Assembly (NCBI GenBank): GCA_910578335.1
Contig: CAJTPU010000008.1
Coordinates: 24,920 to 88,919, forward strand
DNA: 64,000 nt
Direction of reading: 5' to 3'
Source: an uncultured Lachnospiraceae bacterium
Lineage (GTDB): Bacteria; Bacillota; Clostridia; Lachnospirales; Lachnospiraceae
The number at the start of each line of letters is the position of its first letter. Position 1 is the first letter of the stretch. Below the pieces are notes generated by a model that made no database searches, was not told the DNA's origin, and saw only the letters and a list, made by a program, of their open reading frames with translations. Below are positions 8,722-16,413 of the stretch, piece by piece. A program made the position numbers and the translations under genes.

Positions 8722-9096
8722 ATGACAGACAGTGAAAAAATGGATTTGATTTTGGCAGAGATGCAGGGCATGAAAGGCGAGATGCAGAGCATGAAAGGCG
8801 GGATGCAGGGCATGAAGGGTGAGATGCAGGGTATGAAAGGTGAGATGCAGAGTATGAAGGGTGAGTTGCAGGACTTGAAACGGCGCACCACCAATATAGA
8901 GCTGCACCTTGAAAATATAACCGACCGTAATATTCAGCTGATGGCAGAGAATTTTATAGAGTTGACAAACAAGCTCAACCAGGCAATTCCGGCGGTTGCT
9001 AAGAACCTTGCATATGAAGTTAAGGTAAATTACCTTGTGGGCGAAGTAGATAAGATTAAACATGAAATTACGGAAATGAAAAATAAAATAGCATAG
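8722..9096 (+). CDS. Heptad-repeat coiled-coil protein, function unknown
   Basis: A 124-residue cytoplasmic protein; ATG at 8722 follows AAGGAGGAAAAG. Residues ~14-55 consist of consecutive seven-residue units of the form MQ(G/S)MKGE, ending in a degenerate LQDLKRR unit. These are encoded by 21-bp tandem DNA repeats. The rest (residues 56-124) is helix-rich and ends with another heptad-like stretch (VDKIKHEITEMKNKI), so the whole chain probably forms a long coiled coil. No catalytic motif, signal or membrane segment. It sits between two tRNA-Leu genes with its own promoter. Copy-number change of the 21-mer would stay in frame and alter coil length. I do not recognise a family function. Confidence 0.75.
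   Translation: MTDSEKMDLILAEMQGMKGEMQSMKGGMQGMKGEMQGMKGEMQSMKGELQDLKRRTTNIELHLENITDRNIQLMAENFIELTNKLNQAIPAVAKNLAYEVKVNYLVGEVDKIKHEITEMKNKIA
8761..8886 (+). repeat. 21-bp tandem repeat (six units, last degenerate) within a coding region
   Basis: Units begin at 8761, 8782, 8803, 8824, 8845 and 8866. The core is ATGCAGGGCATGAAAGGCGA plus one base; the first five units differ at only a few positions, the sixth is diverged. The period is a multiple of three, so expansion or contraction preserves the frame of the coiled-coil protein. Confidence 0.9.
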
Positions 9097-9192
9097 GGTT
9101 ACCAGTGTATATGGCATTTTAGGTGTAAGGTCTATTGGATTGTCAAGGACATTGCACCTTTTTGTAAAACTTATATTTTTTAGAAATATAGG

Positions 9193-9221
9193 TTGACTTT
9201 TTCGCATATAAATGATATTAT
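9193..9221 (+). promoter_or_regulatory. Promoter of tRNA-Leu(UAA)
   Basis: TTGACT (9193-9198), 17-base spacer, TATTAT (9216-9221), 35 bases before the tRNA. Confidence 0.7.
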
Positions 9222-9255
9222 CAATTTTGCGCGGTGGGAGACACCGTGGGTAGTT

Positions 9256-9339
9256 GCGGAAGTGCTGGAATTGGCAGACAGGCAAGACTAAGGATCTTGT
9301 GTTGGTTACAACGTGTGGGTTCAAGTCCCATCTTCCGCA
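9256..9339 (+). tRNA. tRNA-Leu (anticodon TAA)
   Basis: An 84-nt class II tRNA with acceptor GCGGAAG/CTTCCGC and discriminator A. The anticodon stem CAAGA/TCTTG encloses loop CTAAGGA, giving anticodon TAA (UAA in RNA). Its first 27 bases equal those of the tRNA-Leu(CAG) at 8476. The last 20 bases plus two following bases recur exactly at 11029-11050, marking it as the attachment site of an integrated element. Confidence 0.93.
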
Positions 9340-9341
9340 GT
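9320..9341 (+). other. attL-type core: 3' end of tRNA-Leu(UAA)
   Basis: These 22 bases (T-loop, T-stem 3' strand, acceptor 3' strand and two flanking bases) are repeated exactly at 11029-11050. The use of a tRNA 3' end with an integrase gene just inside is the standard arrangement of tyrosine-recombinase islands. Confidence 0.8.
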
Positions 9342-9353
9342 GGTTAAAAGTGT

Positions 9354-9390
9354 GGGAAACCTTGATTTTATTGAGGTTTCCCCATTTTTT
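9354..9390 (+). terminator. Rho-independent terminator after tRNA-Leu(UAA)
   Basis: GGGAAACCT (9354-9362) pairs with AGGTTTCCC (9374-9382), followed by a T run. It lies inside the island, so the element brought its own terminator for the tRNA it entered. Confidence 0.75.
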
Positions 9391-9436
9391 GTTACTGGAA
9401 TAATTGGTTACAGTTGGTTACACTTTTTCAATATAT

Positions 9437-10270
9437 CTATCCAAGTGCCCTTTCAAAAGCATCTGTCCTTTTATCCCATGAGACAGTTGAATAATTGTAA
9501 AACTTTGCTGTTGTAGAAAAATCCTCATGCCCTGCAAACTTTCTGATTTCTTCATTTGTCAGTTGACCCGACTCTATCATCTTTGAAATAAGGGTTTTTC
9601 TGATACTATGGTTGCTTTTCTGCATGGTGTCAATCTGCCTGTTTAACCGCCTTAGCACATTATTGACAGAGAACTCATAGCCGTTCGCCTTCTTCGTTTA
9701 ATAACAAATATTCGCTGTTAAAACCGTTACATTCATTATGTTCAAAATCATTTTGAAATATTTTTTAACACGTTCCGACAGATACAATTTACGTTTTCCT
9801 GCAATGGTTTTTATATAGGAAACAACACAATAGCCGCTTCTATGTAATTCGCCATCTGCATTTTCATAATAAGTCTTTATTTTCTTTTCACATAGGCGTT
9901 TGCGAAACTCACATTTTCAAGTTCCGAATTGTACACCTTGTATATTCTATAAGCAGACCCTTGATTACCGTTGGTACTTAGCTGACGTATTTTGGCAGCT
10001 TACGTACCATTACGGTAATCTTGGAGCGAGAGCGCGTTTGCGTTAGAATATACAAGGTGCACAATGACACTAGTATAATTACTGAGTTTCGCAATTGCCT
10101 ATATTTCCACACTGGATTCTGAAAAATCTTCCCGTTTTAGAAATTCCATGCACGCTTCTTGAAATATTTGCCGATACAATATTCTTTTCTACTGCATAAT
10201 CAAAGAGCATATTTGCAACCGACTTCATTTCTTTATACTTTTTGCTTGACAGTTTGTGCTTTTCTATCAC
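9437..10270 (-). pseudogene. Tyrosine integrase remnant, frameshifted and split by a palindromic element
   Basis: Three readable pieces on the minus strand together describe a phage/ICE-type tyrosine recombinase. 10270 down to ~10103 encodes part of the core-binding domain (KHKLSSKKYKEMKSVANM). 9885 down to ~9755 encodes a catalytic-domain stretch (KTYYENADGELHRSGY, then GKRKLYLSERVKKYF). 9658 to 9437 encodes the C-terminal end with HSIRKT, GHED and the terminal Tyr region KFYNYST, ending FERALG. Frame changes occur near 9755 and 9680. The segment that should carry the first catalytic arginine is missing where the 205-bp element (9895-10099) sits. No intact N terminus is present upstream of 10270. 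The gene cannot make an active enzyme. It faces the tRNA, as expected for an integrase beside its attachment site. Confidence 0.85.
9893..10101. mobile_element. MITE-like palindromic element, copy A (205 bp, TA-flanked)
   Basis: Core 9895-10099 begins GGCGTTTGCGAAACTC and ends with the inverted complement GAGTTTCGCAATTGCC, flanked on both sides by TA. Inside are nested inverted repeats: ACACCTTGTATATTCTA at about 9932-9949 against TAGAATATACAAGGTG at about 10044-10060, GATTACCGT/ACGGTAATC, and AGCTGACGTATTTTGGCAGC at the tip. No open reading frame. A homologous copy with compensatory base-pair changes lies at 49240-49443. Size, TIRs and the TA dinucleotide fit a non-autonomous IS630/mariner-type MITE. 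It interrupts the integrase remnant. Confidence 0.8.
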
Positions 10271-10280
10271 ATTTAATATG

Positions 10281-10296
10281 AAAAGTATGATATAAT
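10281..10296 (+). promoter_or_regulatory. Extended -10 promoter for the GNAT gene
   Basis: TGATATAAT (10288-10296) is a consensus extended -10; no good -35 hexamer is visible at the right distance. The start codon follows at 10334 after AAGGAGAG. Confidence 0.6.
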
Positions 10297-10333
10297 CAAA
10301 TCAATAAACCAGAATTTAAGGAGAGATATTAGA

Positions 10334-10876
10334 ATGAATCAAATTTTATTAATAGAGCCTCAAAAGATGTATGCGGATGAAATATGGAAATTTCGTCAGG
10401 AAATTTTAGAATGTGACGCTGAAAATGAAGATAAATTTGCAGGTTGTATGTCACTTGATGTAAGTAAGTCCTCTGAAGAGTGGATAAAAATATGTGAACT
10501 TAGAAAAAGTGAAGAAACATGTGGTGAGGTGGGAGCAACCGTTCCTTCTCATACATACTTAGCTGTACGCAAGGGAGATGATAAAGTTGTAGGTGTGATA
10601 GATTTGCGCCATCATATAAATCACCCTATTCTTGGAACGTGGGGAGGGCATTGTGGGTATTCAGTGCGTCCTTCTGAACGCGGCAAAGGTTATGCAAAGG
10701 AAATGCTTCGGCTGAATATACAAAATGCAAAGTCAATGGGAATAGAAAAACTTCTTATCACTTGTAGTATTGAGAATGCAGCAAGTGAAAATGTAATAAT
10801 TGCCAATGGTGGGGTTTATGAGAAAATCATAGATGTTGATGGATGTAAGATGAAAAGATATTGGATTACAGTATAA
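10334..10876 (+). CDS. GNAT-family N-acetyltransferase (island cargo)
   Basis: A 180-residue GNAT acetyltransferase. The acetyl-CoA loop is visible as RPSERGKGYAKEM (about residues 117-129), preceded by the beta-4 region GGHCGYSV and followed by IENAASENVIIANGG typical of the C-terminal half. Such proteins acetylate small molecules or proteins; the acceptor is unknown. The gene is noticeably AT-richer than its neighbours and lies between the tRNA-derived repeats, beside the dead integrase, so it was probably brought in with the island. It is the only intact gene left in it. Confidence 0.85.
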   Translation: MNQILLIEPQKMYADEIWKFRQEILECDAENEDKFAGCMSLDVSKSSEEWIKICELRKSEETCGEVGATVPSHTYLAVRKGDDKVVGVIDLRHHINHPILGTWGGHCGYSVRPSERGKGYAKEMLRLNIQNAKSMGIEKLLITCSIENAASENVIIANGGVYEKIIDVDGCKMKRYWITV

Positions 10877-10917
10877 GAAGTAAATAACTTCCATTTTGTA
10901 GAATAAAAGCATAAACA

Positions 10918-10952
10918 AGAGGTTGTTAGAAAAAGACCGTCTAACAACCTCT
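10918..10952. repeat. Perfect 13-bp inverted repeat downstream of the GNAT gene
   Basis: AGAGGTTGTTAGA and TCTAACAACCTCT flank a 9-base loop. It could terminate the GNAT transcript, but there is no T run on either side, so it may instead be a protein-binding or structural site near the island end. Confidence 0.55.
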
Positions 10953-11028
10953 ACAACAAGTTGGTTACACTTAATTTGATGTGCGGAAAGTTCCTTTCTA
11001 TGTGGGGTATGCGGTGTGGGGAAATTCC

Positions 11029-11050
11029 TTCAAGTCCCATCTTCCGCAGT
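11029..11050 (+). other. attR-type core: duplicate of the tRNA-Leu(UAA) 3' end
   Basis: Exact 22-base copy of 9320-9341 (starts TTCAAGTCCCATC, ends CCGCAGT). It is not preceded by a tRNA body: the bases upstream do not complete a cloverleaf. It marks the distal boundary of the integrated island, 31 bases before the response-regulator start. Confidence 0.8.
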
Positions 11051-11080
11051 ACGGTAAGAAAGATACGGGAGAGCTATTGT

Positions 11081-11812
11081 ATGGCAATGACAATCGCTGT
11101 TGTGGATGATGACGACAGGCAAAAGGAATATTTGATAAAGCTGGTAAAGAAGTGGGCGGACAGCCGCAGTATTGCGGCAGATGTGTGCGGTTATGGCAGT
11201 GCGGAGGCATTTCTTTTTGATTATGAGGACAAGCCTGTAAGTCTGCTTCTGCTGGATATAGAGATGAAGGGACAGAATGGCATGGAGCTGGCAAAAAGGC
11301 TTCGTGCACGGGGCGACAGCCTGCCGGTAGTGTTTATTACGGGATTTGCGGATTACATGAGCGAGGGTTATGATGTGGAAGCGCTTCATTATCTGCTAAA
11401 GCCGCTTGACGATGCAAAGCTTATCAGGGTACTTGACAGGTATGCGGAGCGCAAAGTGGATGCTGTCGGCGAGCTGGTGGTGGATACGGAAAACGGCAGT
11501 ATGCATTTGAACCTGTCAGAGCTGCTATATGTGGAGGCGTTTGGGCGTACATGCAGGCTCTATATGCATAACGGCAGAAGGATAGACGCATATGCAGGCA
11601 TAGGAGAATTCAGGGAAAAGCTTCCGGCAGGCGAATTTGTGAACTGCCACCGCTCGTATACTGTGAATCTGCGGTATGTGCGTGCGGTTGGGCGTACCTG
11701 CCTTACGCTTGATAACGGGGAGCAGATTTTGGTGTCCAGAAGGCTTTATGGAGAGGTCGGCAAGGCGTTTACTGCATATTATACCGCTAAAATGGGAGGG
11801 GTTGAATTATGA
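11081..11812 (+). CDS. LytTR-family response regulator
   Basis: A 243-residue two-component regulator. The receiver domain shows the acidic pocket VVDDDDRQ, phospho-acceptor Asp59 in LLLLDIEM and Lys107 in LLKPLDD. The DNA-binding LytTR domain (about 135-240) contains the pattern LLYVEAFGRTCRLYM and FVNCHRSYTVNL. This is the AgrA/LytR/VirR type, which binds imperfect direct repeats upstream of peptide or export genes. Reading continues in frame upstream across the attachment-site copy to 10961, but the ATG at 11081 (or 11087) after GGGAG is the natural start. It overlaps the kinase gene by four bases (ATGA). Confidence 0.9.
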   Translation: MAMTIAVVDDDDRQKEYLIKLVKKWADSRSIAADVCGYGSAEAFLFDYEDKPVSLLLLDIEMKGQNGMELAKRLRARGDSLPVVFITGFADYMSEGYDVEALHYLLKPLDDAKLIRVLDRYAERKVDAVGELVVDTENGSMHLNLSELLYVEAFGRTCRLYMHNGRRIDAYAGIGEFREKLPAGEFVNCHRSYTVNLRYVRAVGRTCLTLDNGEQILVSRRLYGEVGKAFTAYYTAKMGGVEL

Positions 11813-12552
11813 AGCCGCTTATGATGGCAGGAATCATTGTGGCGATGGCGGCGGCTGCTGCAGGAATCATCGTGGGAATCAGAGTGCTGCTGATAACGGT
11901 TATCGACAGGCGGATTGCCCGTTTTCAGAGCAGCCTCATCGAAAAGCAAATGACAGAAACGGAAAATATGTACAGGCAGATGAGGAGCTGGCGGCATGAT
12001 TACCGCAATCATATCCAGAATATGAAAATCCTTTTGTCAGAAGAGAATTATAGGGAGCTGGATACTTACATGGAGGAGCTTGCCAGAGATTTGGTTACGG
12101 TCGACACGGTGATAAAAACCGGTAATGTGATGGCGGATGCAGTGTTAAATGCAAAGCTTTATGCGGCAAAAAATCTTCATGTACGCGTTAACGTTAAGGC
12201 GAATATACCGAAAAATCTGCCTATGAGTGATGTGGAGCTTTGCGCGGTCTTGGGAAACCTGCTGGACAATGCTGTGGAGAGCTGTGCACGGCTTTCTGAG
12301 GAGGAGCGTTTTATCAGGATATTTATCGGTATTATCAAGGGACAATTTTATTTGTCCGTCCAGAATGCGGCAGGAGAGATAAAGAGAAAGGGTGAGGGGT
12401 ATTTGTCCACCAAAAGAGCCGGCGCTGCATATGGTTACGGGCTGTTTCGGATTGACCGCATTGCAATGAAATACAGAGGTTTTGTAAACCGCAAGAATGA
12501 GGCGGGCGTTTTTGCTACGGAGATTACTTTTCCGCTTGCGGAAAGCATATGA
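11809..12552 (+). CDS. GHKL sensor histidine kinase (AgrC-like), short form
   Basis: A 247-residue kinase with a single N-terminal membrane helix (about residues 5-30). It then has the dimerisation/phospho-acceptor motif WRHDYRNH (His63), the N box NLLDNAVES and the glycine motif AYGYGLFRI. It belongs to the GHKL/HPK10 group that phosphorylates LytTR regulators. Most AgrC proteins have six to seven membrane helices for peptide sensing. This one lacks that sensor, so it may sense through one helix or a partner. Coupled to the regulator by an ATGA overlap and followed by two ABC exporters, presumably their controller. Confidence 0.88.
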   Translation: MKPLMMAGIIVAMAAAAAGIIVGIRVLLITVIDRRIARFQSSLIEKQMTETENMYRQMRSWRHDYRNHIQNMKILLSEENYRELDTYMEELARDLVTVDTVIKTGNVMADAVLNAKLYAAKNLHVRVNVKANIPKNLPMSDVELCAVLGNLLDNAVESCARLSEEERFIRIFIGIIKGQFYLSVQNAAGEIKRKGEGYLSTKRAGAAYGYGLFRIDRIAMKYRGFVNRKNEAGVFATEITFPLAESI

Positions 12553-12572
12553 CCGTTGGTGCAAAATAACAG

Positions 12573-12608
12573 CCGTTCATGCAAAAATTTTGTATGGACG
12601 GTTTTTTT
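12573..12608 (+). terminator. Rho-independent terminator after the two-component pair
   Basis: CCGTTCAT (12573-12580) pairs with ATGGACGG (12594-12601), followed by seven T. A TATAAT at 12612-12617 immediately downstream probably starts a separate transcript for the ABC exporters. Confidence 0.7.
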
Positions 12609-12652
12609 GCGTATAATGAAGGATAGGACGATACAGGAAAGAAGGCTGGGAT

Positions 12653-14533
12653 ATGAAAAAGAAGACAGAGGGCGGCTATTATTTTGACGATGAGTTTGAC
12701 GAGGTATACAAATATTCCACGTGGAACTGCCTGAAATATATGGTGCGCTTCAGCGTACGGAATGACAAGTGGCTGATTCCCCTGATGGCGGTAAGTGCAG
12801 GCGCTTTTTACGGAGTCGACTTCTTGTGGACAATTGTGAATAAATACGTGGTGGATTTTGCCTTTGCCGTGGAAGCAAGGCAGAAGCTTTTGGTGATAAT
12901 TTCTGTGCTTATCATGGTGATTTTAATTTTGAAGCTGATTCATGGAAGCCTGGAGGCAAAAGTTTGTGAAACCAGATTTCGAAAATGCAGGTATGCCATT
13001 GTACGGAAATTGTATGAAAAGCAGCTTTATATGGATTATGAGAATCTGGAAAAACCTGCCGTCAAGACTTTATTTGAGGGTGCAAAACAGCAATCTGTCA
13101 ATTCCATGATGGAATTTTATTTTAGGGTGAGAGATACCATTGGATTGTTTTTTTCTTTTGCGGGTTATACTACCTTAATTTGTATGCTTTCACCATGGCT
13201 TGTGCTGATTATCCTTGTGCCAACCGTTGCCTATTATTATATTGTGAAGTATAAAATCACATGGTTTAACCGGCATTGGAAGGATTGGACGGACACGGAG
13301 AGGAAGCTGGGGTATATCAAGCGCAAGGCGTCGGATTTTGCCTATGCAAAGGATGTCAGGCTTTACAATATGGAGGGCTGGATTGGGCAGATGGTGAGAA
13401 AGTTTCTGGAGGAGAGACTTTTTTGGTATAAAAGGCAGGGAAAAGTGGAAGGGCTGAATGGCTTCCTGCAGTTGCTTGCGGTATCCGTCAGGGACATAGC
13501 GGCATACGGCTTTATTGTGTGGAATCTGGCAAAGGGAAATTTGGGAGCGGGAGACTTTGTTTTGTATTTCAGCTCGGTGGGACAGGTTTCCTATGTTTTT
13601 TATCATATGATGGACCATATCGCTTCCCTTGGCTGGATTACCGCGAATATATCCCGCTACAGAGAATTTCTGGAGGTGGAGGATGCTTCCAATCAAAATG
13701 CAGGGAAGGAGCTTCCTAAGGGGGATTTTTCAATCCGCTTTGAAAATGTATGTTACCGATATGGCGGTGCGAAGGAGGATACCATTCACAATTTGAGCTT
13801 TACCATAAAATCAGGTGAAAAAATAGCGATTGTGGGAAATAATGGCGCGGGAAAAACCACGATAGTCAAGCTGCTCTGCGGCATGTACAGGAGAACGGGC
13901 GGGGAAATTTATATTGGAGAGCATTCCATCGATGCATATAACAGGGATGCACTGTTTCAGCTTTACGCTACCGTGTTTCAGGATATTCATGTTATGCCCA
14001 CTAGCATAACCGAGAATATTGTTATGAAGGGCTGTGTGGATTTGAACAATCTTCGTTATGCGCTGGAGCATTCGGGGATTATGGAGAAAGTAAAAATGCT
14101 CCCCGATGGAATCGACACCTATTTAGTGAAATCTGTTTATGATAAGGCAACTGATTTTTCGGGTGGCGAGCTGCAGAAGCTTGCGCTTGCCAGAGCGCTC
14201 TATAAACAAAAAACCTATGGCGCAAAAGTGCTGCTGCTTGACGAGCCGACAGCGGCGTTAGACCCATTGGCGGAGCAGAAGATGTATCAGGAATATGCGC
14301 AGTTTGCACAGGGAAAAATATCGGTTTTTATTTCTCACAGACTTGCCTCAACCCAGTTCTGCGACAGAATTTTTTATCTGAAAAACGGCAGCATTGTGGA
14401 ATGCGGCACGCACAGTGAGCTGCTTGCGGCGGGCGGCGAATACGCAAAAATTTTTGAGGTGCAGAGCCGTTACTACAGGCAGAAAAAAGCGTATGCAGAA
14501 ACCTTTGGGGAAAGCGAGGTGTGTTATGAGTGA
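12653..14533 (+). CDS. ABC exporter half-transporter (TMD-NBD)
   Basis: A 626-residue fused permease-ATPase. Six hydrophobic helices occupy about residues 30-330; the nucleotide-binding domain follows with Walker A GNNGAGKTT, Q-loop VFQDIHVMP, signature FSGGELQK, Walker B VLLLDEPTAALD and switch His in FISHRLAS. Start ATG follows GAAAGAAGG. It overlaps the next gene, a homologous half-transporter, by eight bases, so they most likely form a heterodimeric exporter of the BmrCD/LmrCD type. The kinase-regulator pair upstream suggests induction by an external signal; the substrate (drug or peptide) cannot be told from sequence. No precursor peptide gene is visible nearby. Confidence 0.9.
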   Translation: MKKKTEGGYYFDDEFDEVYKYSTWNCLKYMVRFSVRNDKWLIPLMAVSAGAFYGVDFLWTIVNKYVVDFAFAVEARQKLLVIISVLIMVILILKLIHGSLEAKVCETRFRKCRYAIVRKLYEKQLYMDYENLEKPAVKTLFEGAKQQSVNSMMEFYFRVRDTIGLFFSFAGYTTLICMLSPWLVLIILVPTVAYYYIVKYKITWFNRHWKDWTDTERKLGYIKRKASDFAYAKDVRLYNMEGWIGQMVRKFLEERLFWYKRQGKVEGLNGFLQLLAVSVRDIAAYGFIVWNLAKGNLGAGDFVLYFSSVGQVSYVFYHMMDHIASLGWITANISRYREFLEVEDASNQNAGKELPKGDFSIRFENVCYRYGGAKEDTIHNLSFTIKSGEKIAIVGNNGAGKTTIVKLLCGMYRRTGGEIYIGEHSIDAYNRDALFQLYATVFQDIHVMPTSITENIVMKGCVDLNNLRYALEHSGIMEKVKMLPDGIDTYLVKSVYDKATDFSGGELQKLALARALYKQKTYGAKVLLLDEPTAALDPLAEQKMYQEYAQFAQGKISVFISHRLASTQFCDRIFYLKNGSIVECGTHSELLAAGGEYAKIFEVQSRYYRQKKAYAETFGESEVCYE

Positions 14534-16409
14534 AGGCAGTCAGGTAGAAAAACTCAGCTCTGCACAAAAAAGGAAGCTTTTGATACGTGCTCTGCGGGAT
14601 ATCAGTCGTCTGGCGCCGGGTTTTGTTACGGCAAAGACATTGATTTCCGTTACGGAGGCGCTGGCGGATTTTGTGCCGATACTGATGTCCGGTATGATTG
14701 TAGACGGCTTTGCACAGGGGAAGGATTTTGCTTATATCGGGGGCGTTATCCTTGTGGGTCTGGCAGTGTTATTTTTGATAAAGCTTCCCGGATATGGTAT
14801 CAGACCGCGGCTGGTGTATCCAAATGTATACAGGCTGATGAGCGGCATTGAGGTTATGCTCAATGAAAAGATTTTAAGCATGGACTATGTCAGAATGGAA
14901 AATCCCGAAATACACCGCCGTTACGACAAAATCAAAACCTTTGCTCTGAATTATGACAGATATGGAGGTTTTGGCGTGTACTGCGAGATTATGAACAAAA
15001 TTTCGGATGCGGCAAAAGGCATCACCTATGTGGCGGCGGCTCTTTTTGTCACATGGGATTTGTATGGCGCAGGCGTAAAAGCCGACGGTTTGTGGGAGGT
15101 CAATTATCTGCTGCTTGCCGCGGTAGTGGGGATTCTCATGATACAGAATATTATGCGCGGCAAAAGTATGATACAGGAGGAAAATATCGAGCTGTCCGAC
15201 GATACCGTAAAGCCTGACAGGGTGCGCAATTATCTGCAGAATAATTTTTTGGGTGAGTATCAGGCACTCAAGGATATACACATATACGGCAATCAGAAAT
15301 TTGTACTGCGCCGCATGGATGAGCTGTTTGAAAAATGGCATAAATCCAAATTGCGCAAGGATAAAATTATGATGCATCAGCAGCTTATAGACGAGAGCTG
15401 CGATGTGGTGCGCTCTGCGCTGATATACGGTTTTGTCGCAGGAAAGGCGGTGGCAGGCGCGATTTCCACAGGCGCTCTGGTACAGGATATACAGAGCTTT
15501 TACCGAATTCAGCAGGGCTTTCATATGACAATTGAGAGCTTTACAAAGCTCGACAACTGTATGTTTCCCTTGAAACTGATTTACGATTTTCTGGATATTA
15601 CGGATGAAAAATATGCGGGCAGCCTCCCAACGGAAAAGCGGGATGACAATGAATATGAATTTGCCTTCCACAATGTCAGCTTCCGGTATCCGGCGTCAGA
15701 GGAATGGGTGCTTAAAAATGTGAATTTGAAATGGAAAATCGGAGAAAAGATGGCGCTGGTAGGGGTAAACGGTTCCGGCAAAACCACGTTGATTAAGCTT
15801 TTGTGCCGCCTGTACGACCCTACGGAGGGAAGTGTAACCTTGAATGGAATTGATATACGAAAGTATGATATCAAAGAGTATATGGATTTGTTTTCCGTGG
15901 TGTTTCAGGATTCCAAGCTCTTTTCTTTTCCACTGGCGGAAAATGTTGCGGCAAGCATGGATTATGACAGCGCGCGGGTGAAGGAATGCGTGAGGAGGAG
16001 CGGCATGGGAGACAGGGTGGAAGCGATGCCGAAGGGGATTTGTACCTGCCTGTATAAGGACTTTGATGAGGGGGGAGTGGAGATATCAGGTGGTGAGGCG
16101 CAGAAGCTTGTACTTGCACGTGCCATTTACAAGGGAAGTCCTTTTGTCATATTGGATGAACCGACGGCGGCACTTGACCCTGTGGCGGAAAGCGAAATTT
16201 ACAATAAATTTAATGAAGTGGTGGGCACGAGAACAGCTATTTATATTTCGCACAGACTTTCTTCCTGTTACTTCTGTGACGATATTCTGGTGCTGCATAA
16301 GGGACAGCTTGTGGAGCGCGGTACTCATGAGGAGCTGATAAAAAAGGGCGGCATGTATGCCCGCATGTGGCGGGCACAGGCAGAATATTATAAAGAAAAT
16401 CCTGCATAA
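14526..16409 (+). CDS. ABC exporter half-transporter, partner of the preceding gene
   Basis: A 627-residue TMD-NBD protein. The ATG at 14526 sits inside the end of the previous gene; the frame is open further upstream but that part overlaps coding sequence and lacks a ribosome site. Six membrane helices precede Walker A GVNGSGKTT, Q-loop VFQDSKLFS, signature ISGGEAQK, Walker B FVILDEPTAALD and switch His in YISHRLSS. In both halves the signature is canonical enough (SGGE) for two working ATP sites. Forms a predicted heterodimer with the 12653-14533 product. Ends five bases before the convergent protease gene. Confidence 0.9.
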   Translation: MSEGSQVEKLSSAQKRKLLIRALRDISRLAPGFVTAKTLISVTEALADFVPILMSGMIVDGFAQGKDFAYIGGVILVGLAVLFLIKLPGYGIRPRLVYPNVYRLMSGIEVMLNEKILSMDYVRMENPEIHRRYDKIKTFALNYDRYGGFGVYCEIMNKISDAAKGITYVAAALFVTWDLYGAGVKADGLWEVNYLLLAAVVGILMIQNIMRGKSMIQEENIELSDDTVKPDRVRNYLQNNFLGEYQALKDIHIYGNQKFVLRRMDELFEKWHKSKLRKDKIMMHQQLIDESCDVVRSALIYGFVAGKAVAGAISTGALVQDIQSFYRIQQGFHMTIESFTKLDNCMFPLKLIYDFLDITDEKYAGSLPTEKRDDNEYEFAFHNVSFRYPASEEWVLKNVNLKWKIGEKMALVGVNGSGKTTLIKLLCRLYDPTEGSVTLNGIDIRKYDIKEYMDLFSVVFQDSKLFSFPLAENVAASMDYDSARVKECVRRSGMGDRVEAMPKGICTCLYKDFDEGGVEISGGEAQKLVLARAIYKGSPFVILDEPTAALDPVAESEIYNKFNEVVGTRTAIYISHRLSSCYFCDDILVLHKGQLVERGTHEELIKKGGMYARMWRAQAEYYKENPA

Positions 16410-16413
16410 AAAT

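Noticed and set aside
8761..8886. Direct repeats considered as a CRISPR array
   Set aside because: Repeats are contiguous with no spacers and code for heptads in frame.
8683..9324. Minus-strand ORF of 213 codons over the repeat gene and tRNA-Leu(UAA)
   Set aside because: Crosses a tRNA gene and mirrors the 21-bp repeat; composition (HTLHLTFH repeats) is an antisense echo.
10970..11051. Third tRNA gene ending at 11050
   Set aside because: The GTGCGGAAAG at 10981 mimics an acceptor start, but no D-arm, anticodon arm or variable arm can be folded; only the 3' 20 bases match a tRNA.
10961..11080. N-terminal extension of the response regulator
   Set aside because: The frame is open through the attachment-site copy, but the extra residues are not receiver-domain sequence and the ribosome site fits 11081.
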